DNA from: an uncultured Flavobacteriaceae bacterium
GTDB lineage: Bacteria > Bacteroidota > Bacteroidia > Flavobacteriales > Flavobacteriaceae
Direction of reading: 5' to 3'
DNA length: 64,000 nucleotides
Assembly (NCBI GenBank): GCA_947502635.1
Contig: CANNAN010000002.1
Location: 558,001 to 622,000, forward strand
Positions within the stretch are counted from its first letter, which is position 1. Each line of letters opens with the position of its first letter. The notes beneath the pieces are model-generated. The model was not told where the DNA came from, did not search any database, and saw only the letters and a list, made by a program, of their open reading frames with translations. Shown here one piece after another: positions 1 through 8,628 of this stretch. The translations under genes and the position numbers were made by a program.

Positions 1-197
1 CTTAATTGCCTCATATCCATAGTCATGTAACGGTACGAAAACATAACTTCTCCTTTGTAATGTACATGGTCTGCCATTACAGATATAGGAGCGTGTCCGT
101 CTGGTCTACCAGATGACCATAAACCTGATGATTCTTTTTCTTGAGCAAAAGTTATTGTTGTTGCAACGCATAGCATTGCAATGAAAAAATTCTTCAT
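1..197 (-). CDS. Secreted protein, N-terminal fragment (cut by window edge)
   Basis: The ATG (reverse of 195-197) opens a frame that stays open to the window edge, giving about 65 residues. It starts with a Sec-type signal peptide (MKNFFIAMLCVATTITFAQ) and continues with a His/Met-rich stretch, DGHAPISVMADHVHYKG followed by EVMFSYRYMTMDM. The pattern GHAPI-x-VM-x-DH-x-H-x-KGE with Met/Tyr alternation resembles a family of secreted or outer-membrane proteins often found near copper and multicopper-oxidase genes in Bacteroidota. That assignment is from memory of the motif. The upstream neighbour is a small Cys-motif membrane protein on the same strand 69 bp away, so the two are probably co-transcribed. 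The rest of the protein lies outside the window. Confidence 0.6.
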   Translation of the reverse strand, partial: MKNFFIAMLCVATTITFAQEKESSGLWSSGRPDGHAPISVMADHVHYKGEVMFSYRYMTMDMRQL

Positions 198-266
198 TAT
201 AAATGATTATTTAAGTTTTATGTGTTAGCGAAAGTATTTCCGAAGAAATAAAAAACGAATGTTAGT

Positions 267-650
267 TCAAGCTATATCGGGCGGTTGATAAGCTCTTTTA
301 AAATAATCGAAGTGATACAATTGTATGTATGAAAATTGAGATTGGGTACTATTTAAAGAAATGAATACTTGAGAGGTGTCTATACCATAAATAGTTACAA
401 AACCAATAGGGTAATTTTCTAATGAAACACTTAATGATGTTAAAGGATCTGTTTTTTGTTGTTTATTAATTTCCTTTACTAAATGACATTTACCATGACA
501 TTCCAGTTCTGGCTTGTCTTTATTAATACATAAAAACTCAGCAATATAATCTTGGTTTAAGATGTATTCAACATAGGGTTGAATAGGTCTTAACATAGCA
601 ACCAAGTATAAGAAAATAAAAAATGTAGCTGTTAGTTTATTTAAATGCAA
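267..650 (-). CDS. Small membrane-anchored protein with Cys/His motif
   Basis: A 127-residue protein with one N-terminal hydrophobic segment (about residues 8-25). It is followed by CINKDKPELECHGKCHL at about 41-57, that is C-x9-C-x3-C with an adjacent His pair. It ends in a short tail with PP. Small proteins with the C-x-NK-x-KPEL-x-C-x-GKC pattern are common in Bacteroidota beside copper or iron genes, and a metal-handling role is plausible. The same-strand downstream gene (1-197) also looks metal-associated, which supports the idea. No enzymatic domain is visible and I do not know a gene name. Confidence 0.55.
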   Translation of the reverse strand: MHLNKLTATFFIFLYLVAMLRPIQPYVEYILNQDYIAEFLCINKDKPELECHGKCHLVKEINKQQKTDPLTSLSVSLENYPIGFVTIYGIDTSQVFISLNSTQSQFSYIQLYHFDYFKRAYQPPDIA

Positions 651-722
651 AAATGAAATTTTTGCAAATATATAATTAGATGTTAGATCGTACTAAAACT
701 TGGGATTATTTATTTGAAAATC

Positions 723-1424
723 TTAATTTTTCAACTTTTCAATAGCAATAGGAAGTATGCGCTCTATGAACTTGGAATATGCATATTCTGAAGGGTGCAA
801 TCCATCTGCAGCAACTAATTTAGGGTCTGTTATTCCATTTCTTGTAATATCGGTAATATTGATGAATGAGATATTATTTGTGTTGCAATAATTTTTTGCA
901 TAATCATTATATTTATCAATTTCAGAACTGACATTGCTAGTGTTTTGTCCAAAAGGAGTAAAAGTATAATCGGGGATAGAAATAACAATGACATTCGATT
1001 TATCTCCTTTTGCATAGCCAATGGCTTTATTTACAAGTTCTGGAAATTCAATTTCATATACTGAAAAGGGGCTATTTTGATACTGGTTGTTTACACCAAT
1101 AAGTAATGTCGTCAGGTCATAATCATTTGATAGGGTTGTCGCATTTAAAGTATTTATCAAATTTGTAGTGGTCCACCCTGTCGTTGCAATTACTTTTAAA
1201 TCAAAAGTTGGATTAGCTTCAAAACTTAATTTTAAACTATTTTTTAGTTGCTCTGGAAATTTACAAATTTCACAAACACTTTCTCCTATTGTGTAGCTAT
1301 CTCCAAGGGATAATAGTTTGAAGTTTTTTTGAGTTGTATCTTCATCTTTAAAAAGAGCATTTTCTTTACTACAGCCAAAGTTTAGTACCATGTAAAATAT
1401 TAGTAAATAAAAGCTTTTTTTCAT
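723..1424 (-). CDS. SGNH/GDSL-family hydrolase lipoprotein
   Basis: The 233-residue protein starts with a lipoprotein signal ending LNFGC, so Cys18 is the probable lipidated residue. SGNH blocks are visible: block I LLSLGDSYT with the nucleophile Ser43, block III GVNNQY (Gly/Asn of the oxyanion hole) near residue 120, and block V DGLHPSEYA (catalytic Asp and His) near residue 207. This fits an esterase or lipase of the single-domain SGNH type, anchored in the outer or inner membrane and facing the periplasm. The substrate cannot be told from sequence; acyl-glycan deacetylation and lysophospholipase activity are both possible. The gene appears monocistronic, with over 180 bp to the next gene upstream. 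Confidence 0.8.
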   Translation of the reverse strand: MKKSFYLLIFYMVLNFGCSKENALFKDEDTTQKNFKLLSLGDSYTIGESVCEICKFPEQLKNSLKLSFEANPTFDLKVIATTGWTTTNLINTLNATTLSNDYDLTTLLIGVNNQYQNSPFSVYEIEFPELVNKAIGYAKGDKSNVIVISIPDYTFTPFGQNTSNVSSEIDKYNDYAKNYCNTNNISFINITDITRNGITDPKLVAADGLHPSEYAYSKFIERILPIAIEKLKN

Positions 1425-1548
1425 GTTTTTAATCTAAAGAATTCCTTGATACTTTGCGTCGGAGTTTCCTATTACATTACTCTTTTGTTATTCAGGTCGG
1501 GGTTACATAAAGATTAAAGATACGAATTTCTCTGTTTTTGGGTTTGAA

Positions 1549-1582
1549 TAAAAAAAAATGCTTCTTGCAAAAGAAGCATTTT
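1549..1582 (-). terminator. Terminator after the PEPCK-like gene
   Basis: A perfect 12-bp stem (AAAATGCTTCTT with AAGAAGCATTTT) closes a GCAA loop. On the minus strand it is followed by a run of nine T. It sits just past the stop of the 1148-residue gene ending at 1609. Confidence 0.85.
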
Positions 1583-1608
1583 AAAAAAGTTGTTTTTAAG
1601 GTAGTCGT

Positions 1609-4600
1609 TTACTTTCTATATAAAGGGTCAGCCCCAATAGTACCAATCAAACTGTTTAAATACGATTCAGACTTAACTTGTTTATACAACTGTTTTACAG
1701 ATTCTAAGCGGTCTTTGATTTTCATTTCAGTAACTAAAAAACGATTGTTCGGATTTGCAATGAAATCTTCTAAATAACTGATTTGGGAATCATAAAAACG
1801 AATGTCTTTTTGCTGTTTTAATACCAATCGTTCTTTATACCAATCACTTTTTAATACATAATCTCTATTAAAGAAGTGTCGTAATTCTGGATCACTTATA
1901 TGTTTACCTTCATAAGTGCCATAAGCCATGATATGTAATAAGATTTTTAGTGGTGGTATAGCAGCTTCGATACTTCCATCTTCAAAATAACTTAGAGCCA
2001 CTTTTTGTTGAGCTTCAACAATATTTTTTATACCATCTACATAATCTTCTAAACCTTGTAGTTCAGGTTTTAGCATCCTTTCATTAAAAACAGCTGTTGG
2101 TTGGTCAAATAAACGGTTTAAACATCTTAGAGAGAATACTTTAGTGATTCTATACCCTAAACGGCTTGCTAAAATGGTTTCACCATTATGGTTAAAATCT
2201 TCAATTTTTTCTAAAGAACCGTTTGCTATTAACTTTTTAGGATCTCTATCTTCTGGCTCCAATCGTGCCCAAATCTCTGGAATTAATAAACTAACATCGT
2301 GGTCTATCTTATTTTCTGCGCCCACATAACCTGCTGCAGTACTAAATCCGTTAGATTCTGTTAAAATATGCGATAATAAAGCATTATTTAAGTCGGTTGT
2401 TGGAGTCAACATATTGAATGGCGCTTTTGTTAAAGCGCCTTCAGACCCTGCCCCTGTTGTTGATGGTGATTTACCTGTTAGGCTACAAATAAAATCCATA
2501 AATAATTCAGGCGTTTCTTGATAGTGAATCGGATTGTACACTGCCAAGGGACGTATGCCTGCCACTTTATCTACGGGATTATTTCTTCTACCAGGCAATA
2601 CAGCATTCACCACATGAATAACGGGTTCTTCTGGTTTTATTTTTCTAAAAAGACGCACGCCTATATCTGCTAAATAAGAAGCTTCAGTTTCATTAACAAA
2701 TCGATTTGGCTCTAAATAACGTGGGTTTTTTGTAGGGCCATCACTTATAATTCTTGTATGAGAAGGCAATACAAACAATGCTTCATTATCAGGACTGTTT
2801 ACAATGTTTATAATAAAATCTTTGACGGGTTGTGTGTATTTATCAAAATTGATGGTGTCTTCATAAATCGCTATAGCATCTTCTTTTTTTAATAATTCGT
2901 AATTGGTTAAAAACCGACCGTTAGAGACAATATCTAATTCGGCATTTTTATCATAACCCCTTACAACTGCTTCATCGGGTCTTTGGAATAAATGTGCTTC
3001 ACAATTAACAAGTACCTTGACACTTTTATTATCAAATTCAGGGTTCAGGTTTTTAAATTGATGCCTCGGCAACGTAATGGATGCTGTGATATCATCTTCG
3101 GTCTGAATTTTTTCACTTGGAGAGAAATCAGACCTTAGTTTGTTTAACATCCAATTGCCTTTTTGATTGAAACCGATGCGTACATAGCTACCTACTACGG
3201 GCATATTATTATGTAGAAGTCCTGTGCCATTTTTGCCATTAATAATTTCTACAGACATATAATCTTTCCAGTTTAAAACACCGTGAGCTTGTCTATATAA
3301 TCGTTTTACAAATAAAACTAAAGAACGAATATGTACGGGGATATTCTCTAAAAACGTATTAAATTCATCTGAGTTTTGTTCAGATGGAATTAGCAATTTC
3401 ACTGCCGAGCTTAGGGTGCGTTCTTCACTTAAAAAAGGTCTCGATTTTGGTCTTTTAGGATCTTTAATTTTCCATCTGGTAGAGTAATCAAATTCTATAA
3501 TTTCATCTGCCTTTTTAAAATCTTCATCTATATTATGAATATTGAATGTGCTATATGTAATCGCATTTTGCATAGATTTTGAAATCTCAGATTTACCTCC
3601 GCCAGATACGGTACAAGGTTTGTGGCAGAAAATGCCTTCAGCAAAAGTATCTACAATACGCCATAAATCGATCGACTTATGTTTTTCTAGTCTAAATTTG
3701 TTTCCAGTAGGGTGTACATAGGTTTTATGAGGAGACAGTGTTAGCTTTTGTTCTTTGTTATTGTGTGTCCATGTAATGCTATTTGTGTTGATATTTACAT
3801 ATGCTAACTCTGGAATGTAAATAATATTAGGGTATTTTTTATCGATTGCGTAATACTCTGGTTGCACGTCAATCCGATCAGTTAATAAGGCTTTGACATC
3901 TTCAAAACTAAATTGATTGTTGTGGAACTCAGAGTAATCTTTTCCATCTAAAGTATCTCCCATAACTCTTCTTGCAAAAGCTATGGCGCCACCTGCATGT
4001 TCCTCTTCTACCAAGCCAAATAAATTTGCAGAGTAGCTTATTTGTGTTTTAATTTCTTTTTTTGAATAGCCATAATAATTATCTGCAATAAGAGTGATCA
4101 CAATACCTCTGTCGTCTCTACAAGTGATTTTAAAAGCGCTTCCGTCGTTATAAAGCTCATTTTCGTCCTTCCAGCACATGCCATCTCTTTTCTGACGGTC
4201 TGTAGCATTATCGAAATGAGGTAATCCGACATCTTTCTTTTTTAAAGTTTTTAATTGTGGTGCTAAAATGATACAACCAGTATGACCTGTCCAGTGTTCA
4301 GTATCTAATGCGGCATCATTTTGTGCTAAATTCGGGTTGCCCGCATTTCCAAAAATAGATTCAACAAAATCTAAATTACTAACAAGGCTCCCAGGTACAA
4401 AAAAACGAACTTCTAAAGACTTTTTAGAAATGATTCCTTTAACTTCAGGGCACACGGTAGGTCTTAATAACATTGAGACCATAGTTTTTGCCTGGTCTTC
4501 TTGATTAGATGTAAAAGGCAATGTTTTTAAATCATCTGAAGGGTTAAAAGCAGCGTTTAAAAAGTGTGCAAAAGTGATCTTTGGAACTTCTTTTTTATCT

Positions 4601-5055
4601 AAAGGGACAGGTAGGGTTCCTTCTACGATATGAAATGTACCTTTAGTGGTTCTTTTATCGTGTAGCGGATTGTTTAAAATGCCTTGCTTTACTCTATTGG
4701 ATGTAACAAGATCACTTTTAAAAGTATTCCCATCTGGAGGTAAACTGATTTCTCTGGCTTGCCCTTTTTTTGATAAAACCAATGTGTTGTTTGGTATTAT
4801 ATAGGGTTTATTTATGGAAACTTCTTTTAAATAGTCGTCTAAAAATTTTTGAATTCTTGAATCTACTGGGGAGTGGTGATTTGCTAAAAGCCTCGATTTT
4901 TCTTGCAAACTTTTTATTAACCCGCTTGTTAGTTCCTCAAATTTTGGGTTACAAAACTTTTCTGTATTATCTTCTTTGTCTTTGTAAGTGGGCTGCCCTA
5001 AAGCTGCTAATTGTAAATTAATAAATTGGATAATGTCTTTTCTTGATTCTTGCAT
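1609..5055 (-). CDS. Probable PPi-type phosphoenolpyruvate carboxykinase
   Basis: A 1148-residue soluble protein, about the size of the pyrophosphate-dependent PEP carboxykinases (about 1100-1150 residues) and about twice the length of the ATP or GTP enzymes. A P-loop-like motif, PCTVSGGGKSEISKS, lies at about residues 480-495, with an acidic DEDF segment soon after. Other conserved-looking blocks are a charged motif near residue 285, ITLIADNYYGYSKKEIKTQ followed by EEEHAGGA near 325-355, and KSPSTTGAGSEGALTKAPFN near 870. The first two recall PPi-PEPCK as I remember it. If right, it interconverts oxaloacetate plus PPi with PEP, CO2 and phosphate. There is no signal peptide or membrane segment. 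It is flanked by strong hairpins on both sides, so it is likely transcribed alone. A different large family of unknown function is the alternative. Confidence 0.62.
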   Translation of the reverse strand: MQESRKDIIQFINLQLAALGQPTYKDKEDNTEKFCNPKFEELTSGLIKSLQEKSRLLANHHSPVDSRIQKFLDDYLKEVSINKPYIIPNNTLVLSKKGQAREISLPPDGNTFKSDLVTSNRVKQGILNNPLHDKRTTKGTFHIVEGTLPVPLDKKEVPKITFAHFLNAAFNPSDDLKTLPFTSNQEDQAKTMVSMLLRPTVCPEVKGIISKKSLEVRFFVPGSLVSNLDFVESIFGNAGNPNLAQNDAALDTEHWTGHTGCIILAPQLKTLKKKDVGLPHFDNATDRQKRDGMCWKDENELYNDGSAFKITCRDDRGIVITLIADNYYGYSKKEIKTQISYSANLFGLVEEEHAGGAIAFARRVMGDTLDGKDYSEFHNNQFSFEDVKALLTDRIDVQPEYYAIDKKYPNIIYIPELAYVNINTNSITWTHNNKEQKLTLSPHKTYVHPTGNKFRLEKHKSIDLWRIVDTFAEGIFCHKPCTVSGGGKSEISKSMQNAITYSTFNIHNIDEDFKKADEIIEFDYSTRWKIKDPKRPKSRPFLSEERTLSSAVKLLIPSEQNSDEFNTFLENIPVHIRSLVLFVKRLYRQAHGVLNWKDYMSVEIINGKNGTGLLHNNMPVVGSYVRIGFNQKGNWMLNKLRSDFSPSEKIQTEDDITASITLPRHQFKNLNPEFDNKSVKVLVNCEAHLFQRPDEAVVRGYDKNAELDIVSNGRFLTNYELLKKEDAIAIYEDTINFDKYTQPVKDFIINIVNSPDNEALFVLPSHTRIISDGPTKNPRYLEPNRFVNETEASYLADIGVRLFRKIKPEEPVIHVVNAVLPGRRNNPVDKVAGIRPLAVYNPIHYQETPELFMDFICSLTGKSPSTTGAGSEGALTKAPFNMLTPTTDLNNALLSHILTESNGFSTAAGYVGAENKIDHDVSLLIPEIWARLEPEDRDPKKLIANGSLEKIEDFNHNGETILASRLGYRITKVFSLRCLNRLFDQPTAVFNERMLKPELQGLEDYVDGIKNIVEAQQKVALSYFEDGSIEAAIPPLKILLHIMAYGTYEGKHISDPELRHFFNRDYVLKSDWYKERLVLKQQKDIRFYDSQISYLEDFIANPNNRFLVTEMKIKDRLESVKQLYKQVKSESYLNSLIGTIGADPLYRK

Positions 5056-5157
5056 GATGTTTTAAACTTTTAATCTATTCTAAAAAGGCTTATTCTTCAA
5101 GGCAAAATTAGTGTGCCAATTATTTATAAAACCTGTCAAATATCAGTAAATGAGAAA

Positions 5158-5213
5158 ATTATTAAAATACAAATCTTTTTAGACTTCTCTAAAAAGATTT
5201 GTATTTTAATAAT
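5158..5213 (-). terminator. Very long perfect hairpin, probable terminator after the acyl-CoA dehydrogenase
   Basis: A 26-bp perfect inverted repeat (5158-5183 with 5188-5213) closes a 4-nt CTTC loop. It lies between the stop of the acyl-CoA dehydrogenase (5287) and the start of the PEPCK-like gene (5055), all on the minus strand. The stem is almost all A/T, and its distal arm supplies the T tract. Confidence 0.65.
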
Positions 5214-5286
5214 GACTTGAATAAATACGAGTTGTTATCAAGATGTGTTACTATCAATTATATGATAGATTTATAAAGGCATAAAT

Positions 5287-6465
5287 TTATTTAAAAGCAT
5301 TTAAACCAGTAATATCTAAACCAGTAATAAGCAAATGTATATCGTGTGTGCCTTCATAAGTAATCACACTTTCCAGATTCATGGAGTGACGCATAATGCT
5401 GTATTCTCCAGTAATTCCCATGCCTCCAAGCATTTGTCTTGCTTCTCGTGCAATATGAATAGCCATATCTACATTGTTGCGTTTTGCCATAGATATTTGT
5501 GCCGATGTTGCTTTGCCATCATTACGTAAAACACCAAGTCTCCAAGTTAGAAGTTGTGCTTTCGTGATTTCGGTAATCATTTCTGCTAATTTTTTTTGCT
5601 GCAATTGAAACTGACCAATCGGTTTTCCAAATTGCTTACGTTCTTTGCTATATCGAAGTGCAGTATCGTAACAATCCATTGCTGCTCCAATGGCTCCCCA
5701 GGCAATCCCATAGCGAGCAGAGTCTAAACATCCAAGAGGCGCTCCTAATCCCGATTTATTAGGTAATAAATTTTCTTTTGGCACTTTTACATTGTCAAAA
5801 ATAAGCTCACCAGTCGCCGAAGCACGTAGTGACCATTTGTTATGAGTCTCTGGGGTTGTAAAACCTTCCATGCCACGTTCAACGATTAGACCGTGAATAC
5901 GCCCAGTTTCATCTTTTGCCCAAACAACTGCCACTTGAGCAAAGGGTGCGTTGCTAATCCACATTTTGGCACCATTTAAAAGATAATGGTCGCCCATGTC
6001 TTTAAAATTTGTAACCATACCAGATGGGTTGCTTCCATGATCTGGTTCTGTTAATCCGAAACAACCGATCCACTCGCCACTTGCCAATTTTGGTAAATAT
6101 TTTTGACGTTGTTCTTCTTTACCATATTTCCAGATAGGATACATAACTAAAGAAGATTGAACGGAAGCTGTACTTCTAACTCCAGAGTCTCCACGTTCTA
6201 TTTCCTGCATGATTAAGCCATAAGAAATTTGATCTAATCCTGCACCTCCATATTCCATAGGGATATAGGGGCCAAATGCACCAATTTCTGCTAATCCATT
6301 AATAATTTGTGTTGGAAATTCTGCTTTCTGAGCATAGTCTTCAATAATTGGTGAGACTTCGCGTTTTACCCATTCACGGGCAGCATTACGTACTAATTTA
6401 TGTTCATCCGTAAGTAACTCATCAAGGTTATAATAATCTGGTGCTTCGAATAGGTCTGGTCGCAT
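5287..6465 (-). CDS. gcdH: Glutaryl-CoA dehydrogenase (acyl-CoA dehydrogenase family)
   Basis: 392 residues, the full length of the family. Acyl-CoA dehydrogenase signatures are present: an N-terminal helical domain, CFGLTEPDHGSNPSGM in the middle domain, and ERKQFGKPIGQFQLQQKKLA and REARQMLGGMGITGEY in the C-terminal domain. The catalytic base is the Glu in TYEGTHDIH (about residue 371), the arrangement seen in glutaryl-CoA dehydrogenases. The reaction is FAD-dependent oxidation and decarboxylation of glutaryl-CoA to crotonyl-CoA in lysine/tryptophan breakdown, passing electrons to ETF. Other acyl-CoA substrates cannot be excluded by eye. It stands alone, with a strong hairpin downstream. 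Confidence 0.85.
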   Translation of the reverse strand: MRPDLFEAPDYYNLDELLTDEHKLVRNAAREWVKREVSPIIEDYAQKAEFPTQIINGLAEIGAFGPYIPMEYGGAGLDQISYGLIMQEIERGDSGVRSTASVQSSLVMYPIWKYGKEEQRQKYLPKLASGEWIGCFGLTEPDHGSNPSGMVTNFKDMGDHYLLNGAKMWISNAPFAQVAVVWAKDETGRIHGLIVERGMEGFTTPETHNKWSLRASATGELIFDNVKVPKENLLPNKSGLGAPLGCLDSARYGIAWGAIGAAMDCYDTALRYSKERKQFGKPIGQFQLQQKKLAEMITEITKAQLLTWRLGVLRNDGKATSAQISMAKRNNVDMAIHIAREARQMLGGMGITGEYSIMRHSMNLESVITYEGTHDIHLLITGLDITGLNAFK

Positions 6466-6574
6466 AAAGACTAAATTTAAGTGTATTTTAAAATCAAATT
6501 GGTAACAAAAGTGCTATTTTTTTATTAATTCAATATTTTAAGCTCTCAAATTTAGTTAATTATTGTCGATTCAA

Positions 6575-7312
6575 TTACATTTTTAAGTAAAAATCTTTAG
6601 TAAGATTTATATAGTCTTCGGTGTATTGATGTCTTGACCTTTCTATAATTAAATGGTCCATTTTTATCTCGCTTTTTTCCTTATCGGCAAGTACAGTGTC
6701 GAAAGAAAATTCAATTAAACTTCGTTTGATTTTAGAAGTTGGTGTTCCTTTTATCTGCAGTATTCTATTAGGAATGAGCTTGAAGTTTGAAGCTAAACGA
6801 ATTAGTTTAGCTTCTTCTTTAAATGGAATAATCACAGAGAATATGCCATCTTCAGATAGTAACTTTGAAACACTTTCAATTAAATGATCAAAAGGCATGG
6901 CATCTTGAAATCGAGCCATATCCCGTTGTGTATTATCAGTTTTATAGTCTTCAGAATAAAAAGGAGGGTTAGAAATGATAAGATCATATTTGTCGTCTAT
7001 CTCATCTGCAAATTCTTCAAGTGAAGCGTGGTAACAAAACAATCGGTCTCCCCAAGGTGATTGTTCAAAATTATCAACACATTGCTCATATGCATGATCA
7101 TCAATTTCTATAGCATCAATAACTTCTGCAGGGCTTCGTTGTGCTAACATTAGTGCTAAAATACCTGTGCCAGCTCCAATGTCTAAAATTGAAAATGGAT
7201 TCTTTTTAATAGACGCCCAAGCACCAAGTAAAACACTGTCTGTGCCAATTTTCATGGCACATTGTTCTTGGTTTATGGAAAATTGTTTAAAAAAAAAGGG
7301 TATTTTAGACAT
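6575..7312 (-). CDS. trmN6: tRNA1(Val) (adenine37-N6)-methyltransferase
   Basis: A Rossmann-type SAM-dependent methyltransferase. Motif I is ILDIGAGTGILALMLAQR. The N6-adenine signature NPPFY is present in IISNPPFYSEDYK. The N-terminal FKQFSINQEQCAMKIGTDSVLLGAWA is characteristic of the YfiC/TrmN6 family. I chose the ATG at 7312 (protein MSKIPFFFKQF, 245 residues). An upstream ATG at 7369 would add a hydrophobic, poorly conserved 19-residue extension. The product methylates A37 next to the anticodon of tRNA-Val. It is divergent from the small helical protein at 7461. Confidence 0.85.
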   Translation of the reverse strand: MSKIPFFFKQFSINQEQCAMKIGTDSVLLGAWASIKKNPFSILDIGAGTGILALMLAQRSPAEVIDAIEIDDHAYEQCVDNFEQSPWGDRLFCYHASLEEFADEIDDKYDLIISNPPFYSEDYKTDNTQRDMARFQDAMPFDHLIESVSKLLSEDGIFSVIIPFKEEAKLIRLASNFKLIPNRILQIKGTPTSKIKRSLIEFSFDTVLADKEKSEIKMDHLIIERSRHQYTEDYINLTKDFYLKM

Positions 7313-7460
7313 GAAATTATATTTGAATTTTAAGACAATAGTATAAAATAAAAAGATGGAATAAAGCAAAAATCATAAAAGTATATTAAAATTAATACTA
7401 AAGATATCCGTTTGCTTTATAGCTTACGTATATAAAATATTAGGGACTTAATTAAAGAAA

Positions 7461-7910
7461 ATGAAAAAAGAAAACAAAATTTTAGTAAAGTTAAACGACG
7501 TCTTTTTAATGAATGAGGTCATCGAAAAAATCTATATAAAAACATGCGAAAAAGTTTCTAATACAAATATAAAAGCCTTTTTAAAAGAAAAAAGTATAGA
7601 AAGATATGACTTTGGTAAAATTTTGCGAAATGAAATTAAAAAGTTCGATATAGATGTTGAAGAGTCAATAATGTCAAGAAGGCGATACCAACTTTATATG
7701 AGAAGTTTTAATAATCTATTAAAATTAGAGGATGATATTGATTTATTAAATGCCATTTCTAAAATTGAACTATTAAGTATAGAAAAATATAATGAATTAC
7801 TTAGGGAAATTAATCTGTCTTTATCACTTTGTAGATTATTGGTAAAACAACAAGATAATATTCAATACGGATTACGTTCAATAAAAAAAGAATTGGTCGT
7901 TGCTGATTAA
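7461..7910 (+). CDS. Helical-bundle protein, DUF2383/PA2169-like
   Basis: 149 residues, Lys/Glu rich and almost wholly alpha-helical by composition, with no signal peptide or membrane segment. The layout (first helix LNDVFLMNEVIEKIYIKTCEKV, then FLKEKSIERYDFGKILRNEIKKF) resembles PA2169-type four-helix-bundle proteins of the ferritin-like DUF2383 family, which are often stress-associated. Typical di-metal Glu/His motifs are not obvious, so a metal role is unproven. It is convergent with rimM, with 18 bp between the two stops. Confidence 0.45.
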   Translation: MKKENKILVKLNDVFLMNEVIEKIYIKTCEKVSNTNIKAFLKEKSIERYDFGKILRNEIKKFDIDVEESIMSRRRYQLYMRSFNNLLKLEDDIDLLNAISKIELLSIEKYNELLREINLSLSLCRLLVKQQDNIQYGLRSIKKELVVAD

Positions 7911-7928
7911 TTTTTAAATATCAAATAT

Positions 7929-8453
7929 TTATAAGTATAAGTCGATTAGCCCTTCTGGAGTTTCAACCAAAATAGTTTTATTTTTTCTATCCACCTTTAC
8001 TATAAATTTGTCATTCATCGGAATTAAAATTTCAATACCATTTCTATCTATTTCAAAAAGAGCCTGTGCAGTCGAATCGTTTATAGCTTTTAGAGTGCCT
8101 ACCTTTCCATAATTTACATCTTCAATAGTAAAGCCAATAACTTCGTGAAAATAGAATTTATTACCTTCAAGTTTAGGGAGCAAATCCAGTGGTAAATACA
8201 ATTCGCTTTTCATGATAGCATCTGCATCTGCCTCTTCATTAACGTCTTCAAATTTAATACGTAATAATTCTGATTTATGTAGTTGTGAGTGTTCTATAAA
8301 AAAAGGAACAAGATTATTTCTTAAGTTTAAAAAAATAGCATCTAAGTTTTCATAAATTTCAGGTTGGTCTGTGTCAAGTTTAACCAAGACTTCTCCTTTA
8401 AAACTGTATTTTTTTACAATCTTTCCTAAGTAAAAACAATCTTTTTTTTGCAT
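7929..8453 (-). CDS. rimM: Ribosome maturation factor RimM
   Basis: 174 residues, the family length. The N-terminal beta-barrel begins CFYLGKIVKKYSFKGEVLVK, matching the RimM start. A PRC-barrel-like C-terminal half contains FYFHEVIGFTIEDVNYGKVG and LIPMNDKFIVKVDRKNKTI. It binds ribosomal protein S19 in the 30S head and helps 16S rRNA maturation. It follows rpsP on the same strand, the usual pairing, but a terminator and a repeat lie between them, so it may have its own promoter. Confidence 0.92.
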   Translation of the reverse strand: MQKKDCFYLGKIVKKYSFKGEVLVKLDTDQPEIYENLDAIFLNLRNNLVPFFIEHSQLHKSELLRIKFEDVNEEADADAIMKSELYLPLDLLPKLEGNKFYFHEVIGFTIEDVNYGKVGTLKAINDSTAQALFEIDRNGIEILIPMNDKFIVKVDRKNKTILVETPEGLIDLYL

Positions 8454-8470
8454 GACAAATGATTTTTTTT

Positions 8471-8544
8471 GTCATTCCCGCAAAGGCAGGAATCTTTTTA
8501 AAGTTTATCTCAAAATTCATGAGATTTCCACTTTCGTGGGAATT
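8471..8544. repeat. Dispersed hairpin repeat, type A, paired form
   Basis: A palindromic unit at 8471-8494 (GTCATTCCCGCAAAGGCAGG followed by AATC) is followed 27 bp later by a second, opposite hairpin (ATTTCCAC TTTC GTGGGAAT) at 8521-8544. Related copies of the first unit occur at about 14873, 35640, 35819 (inverted) and 60377. It lies between rpsP and rimM. Confidence 0.7.
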
Positions 8545-8577
8545 AATTAATCAAATTTTTGCAAGTTTGATTAAATA

Positions 8578-8606
8578 AAAAACTCCGATAAAAAATATCG
8601 GAGTTT
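8578..8606 (-). terminator. Terminator after rpsP
   Basis: An 11-bp perfect stem, AAACTCCGATA and TATCGGAGTTT, with an AAAAA loop. It is followed on the minus strand by TTTTTTA. It sits 22 bp past the rpsP stop. Confidence 0.85.
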
Positions 8607-8628
8607 AAAAGTATAAAAAAATATTTTT

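Noticed and set aside
8547-8574. 9-bp stem TTAATCAAA/TTTGATTAA between rpsP and rimM
   Set aside because: Probably part of the repeat/terminator cluster; no independent role seen.
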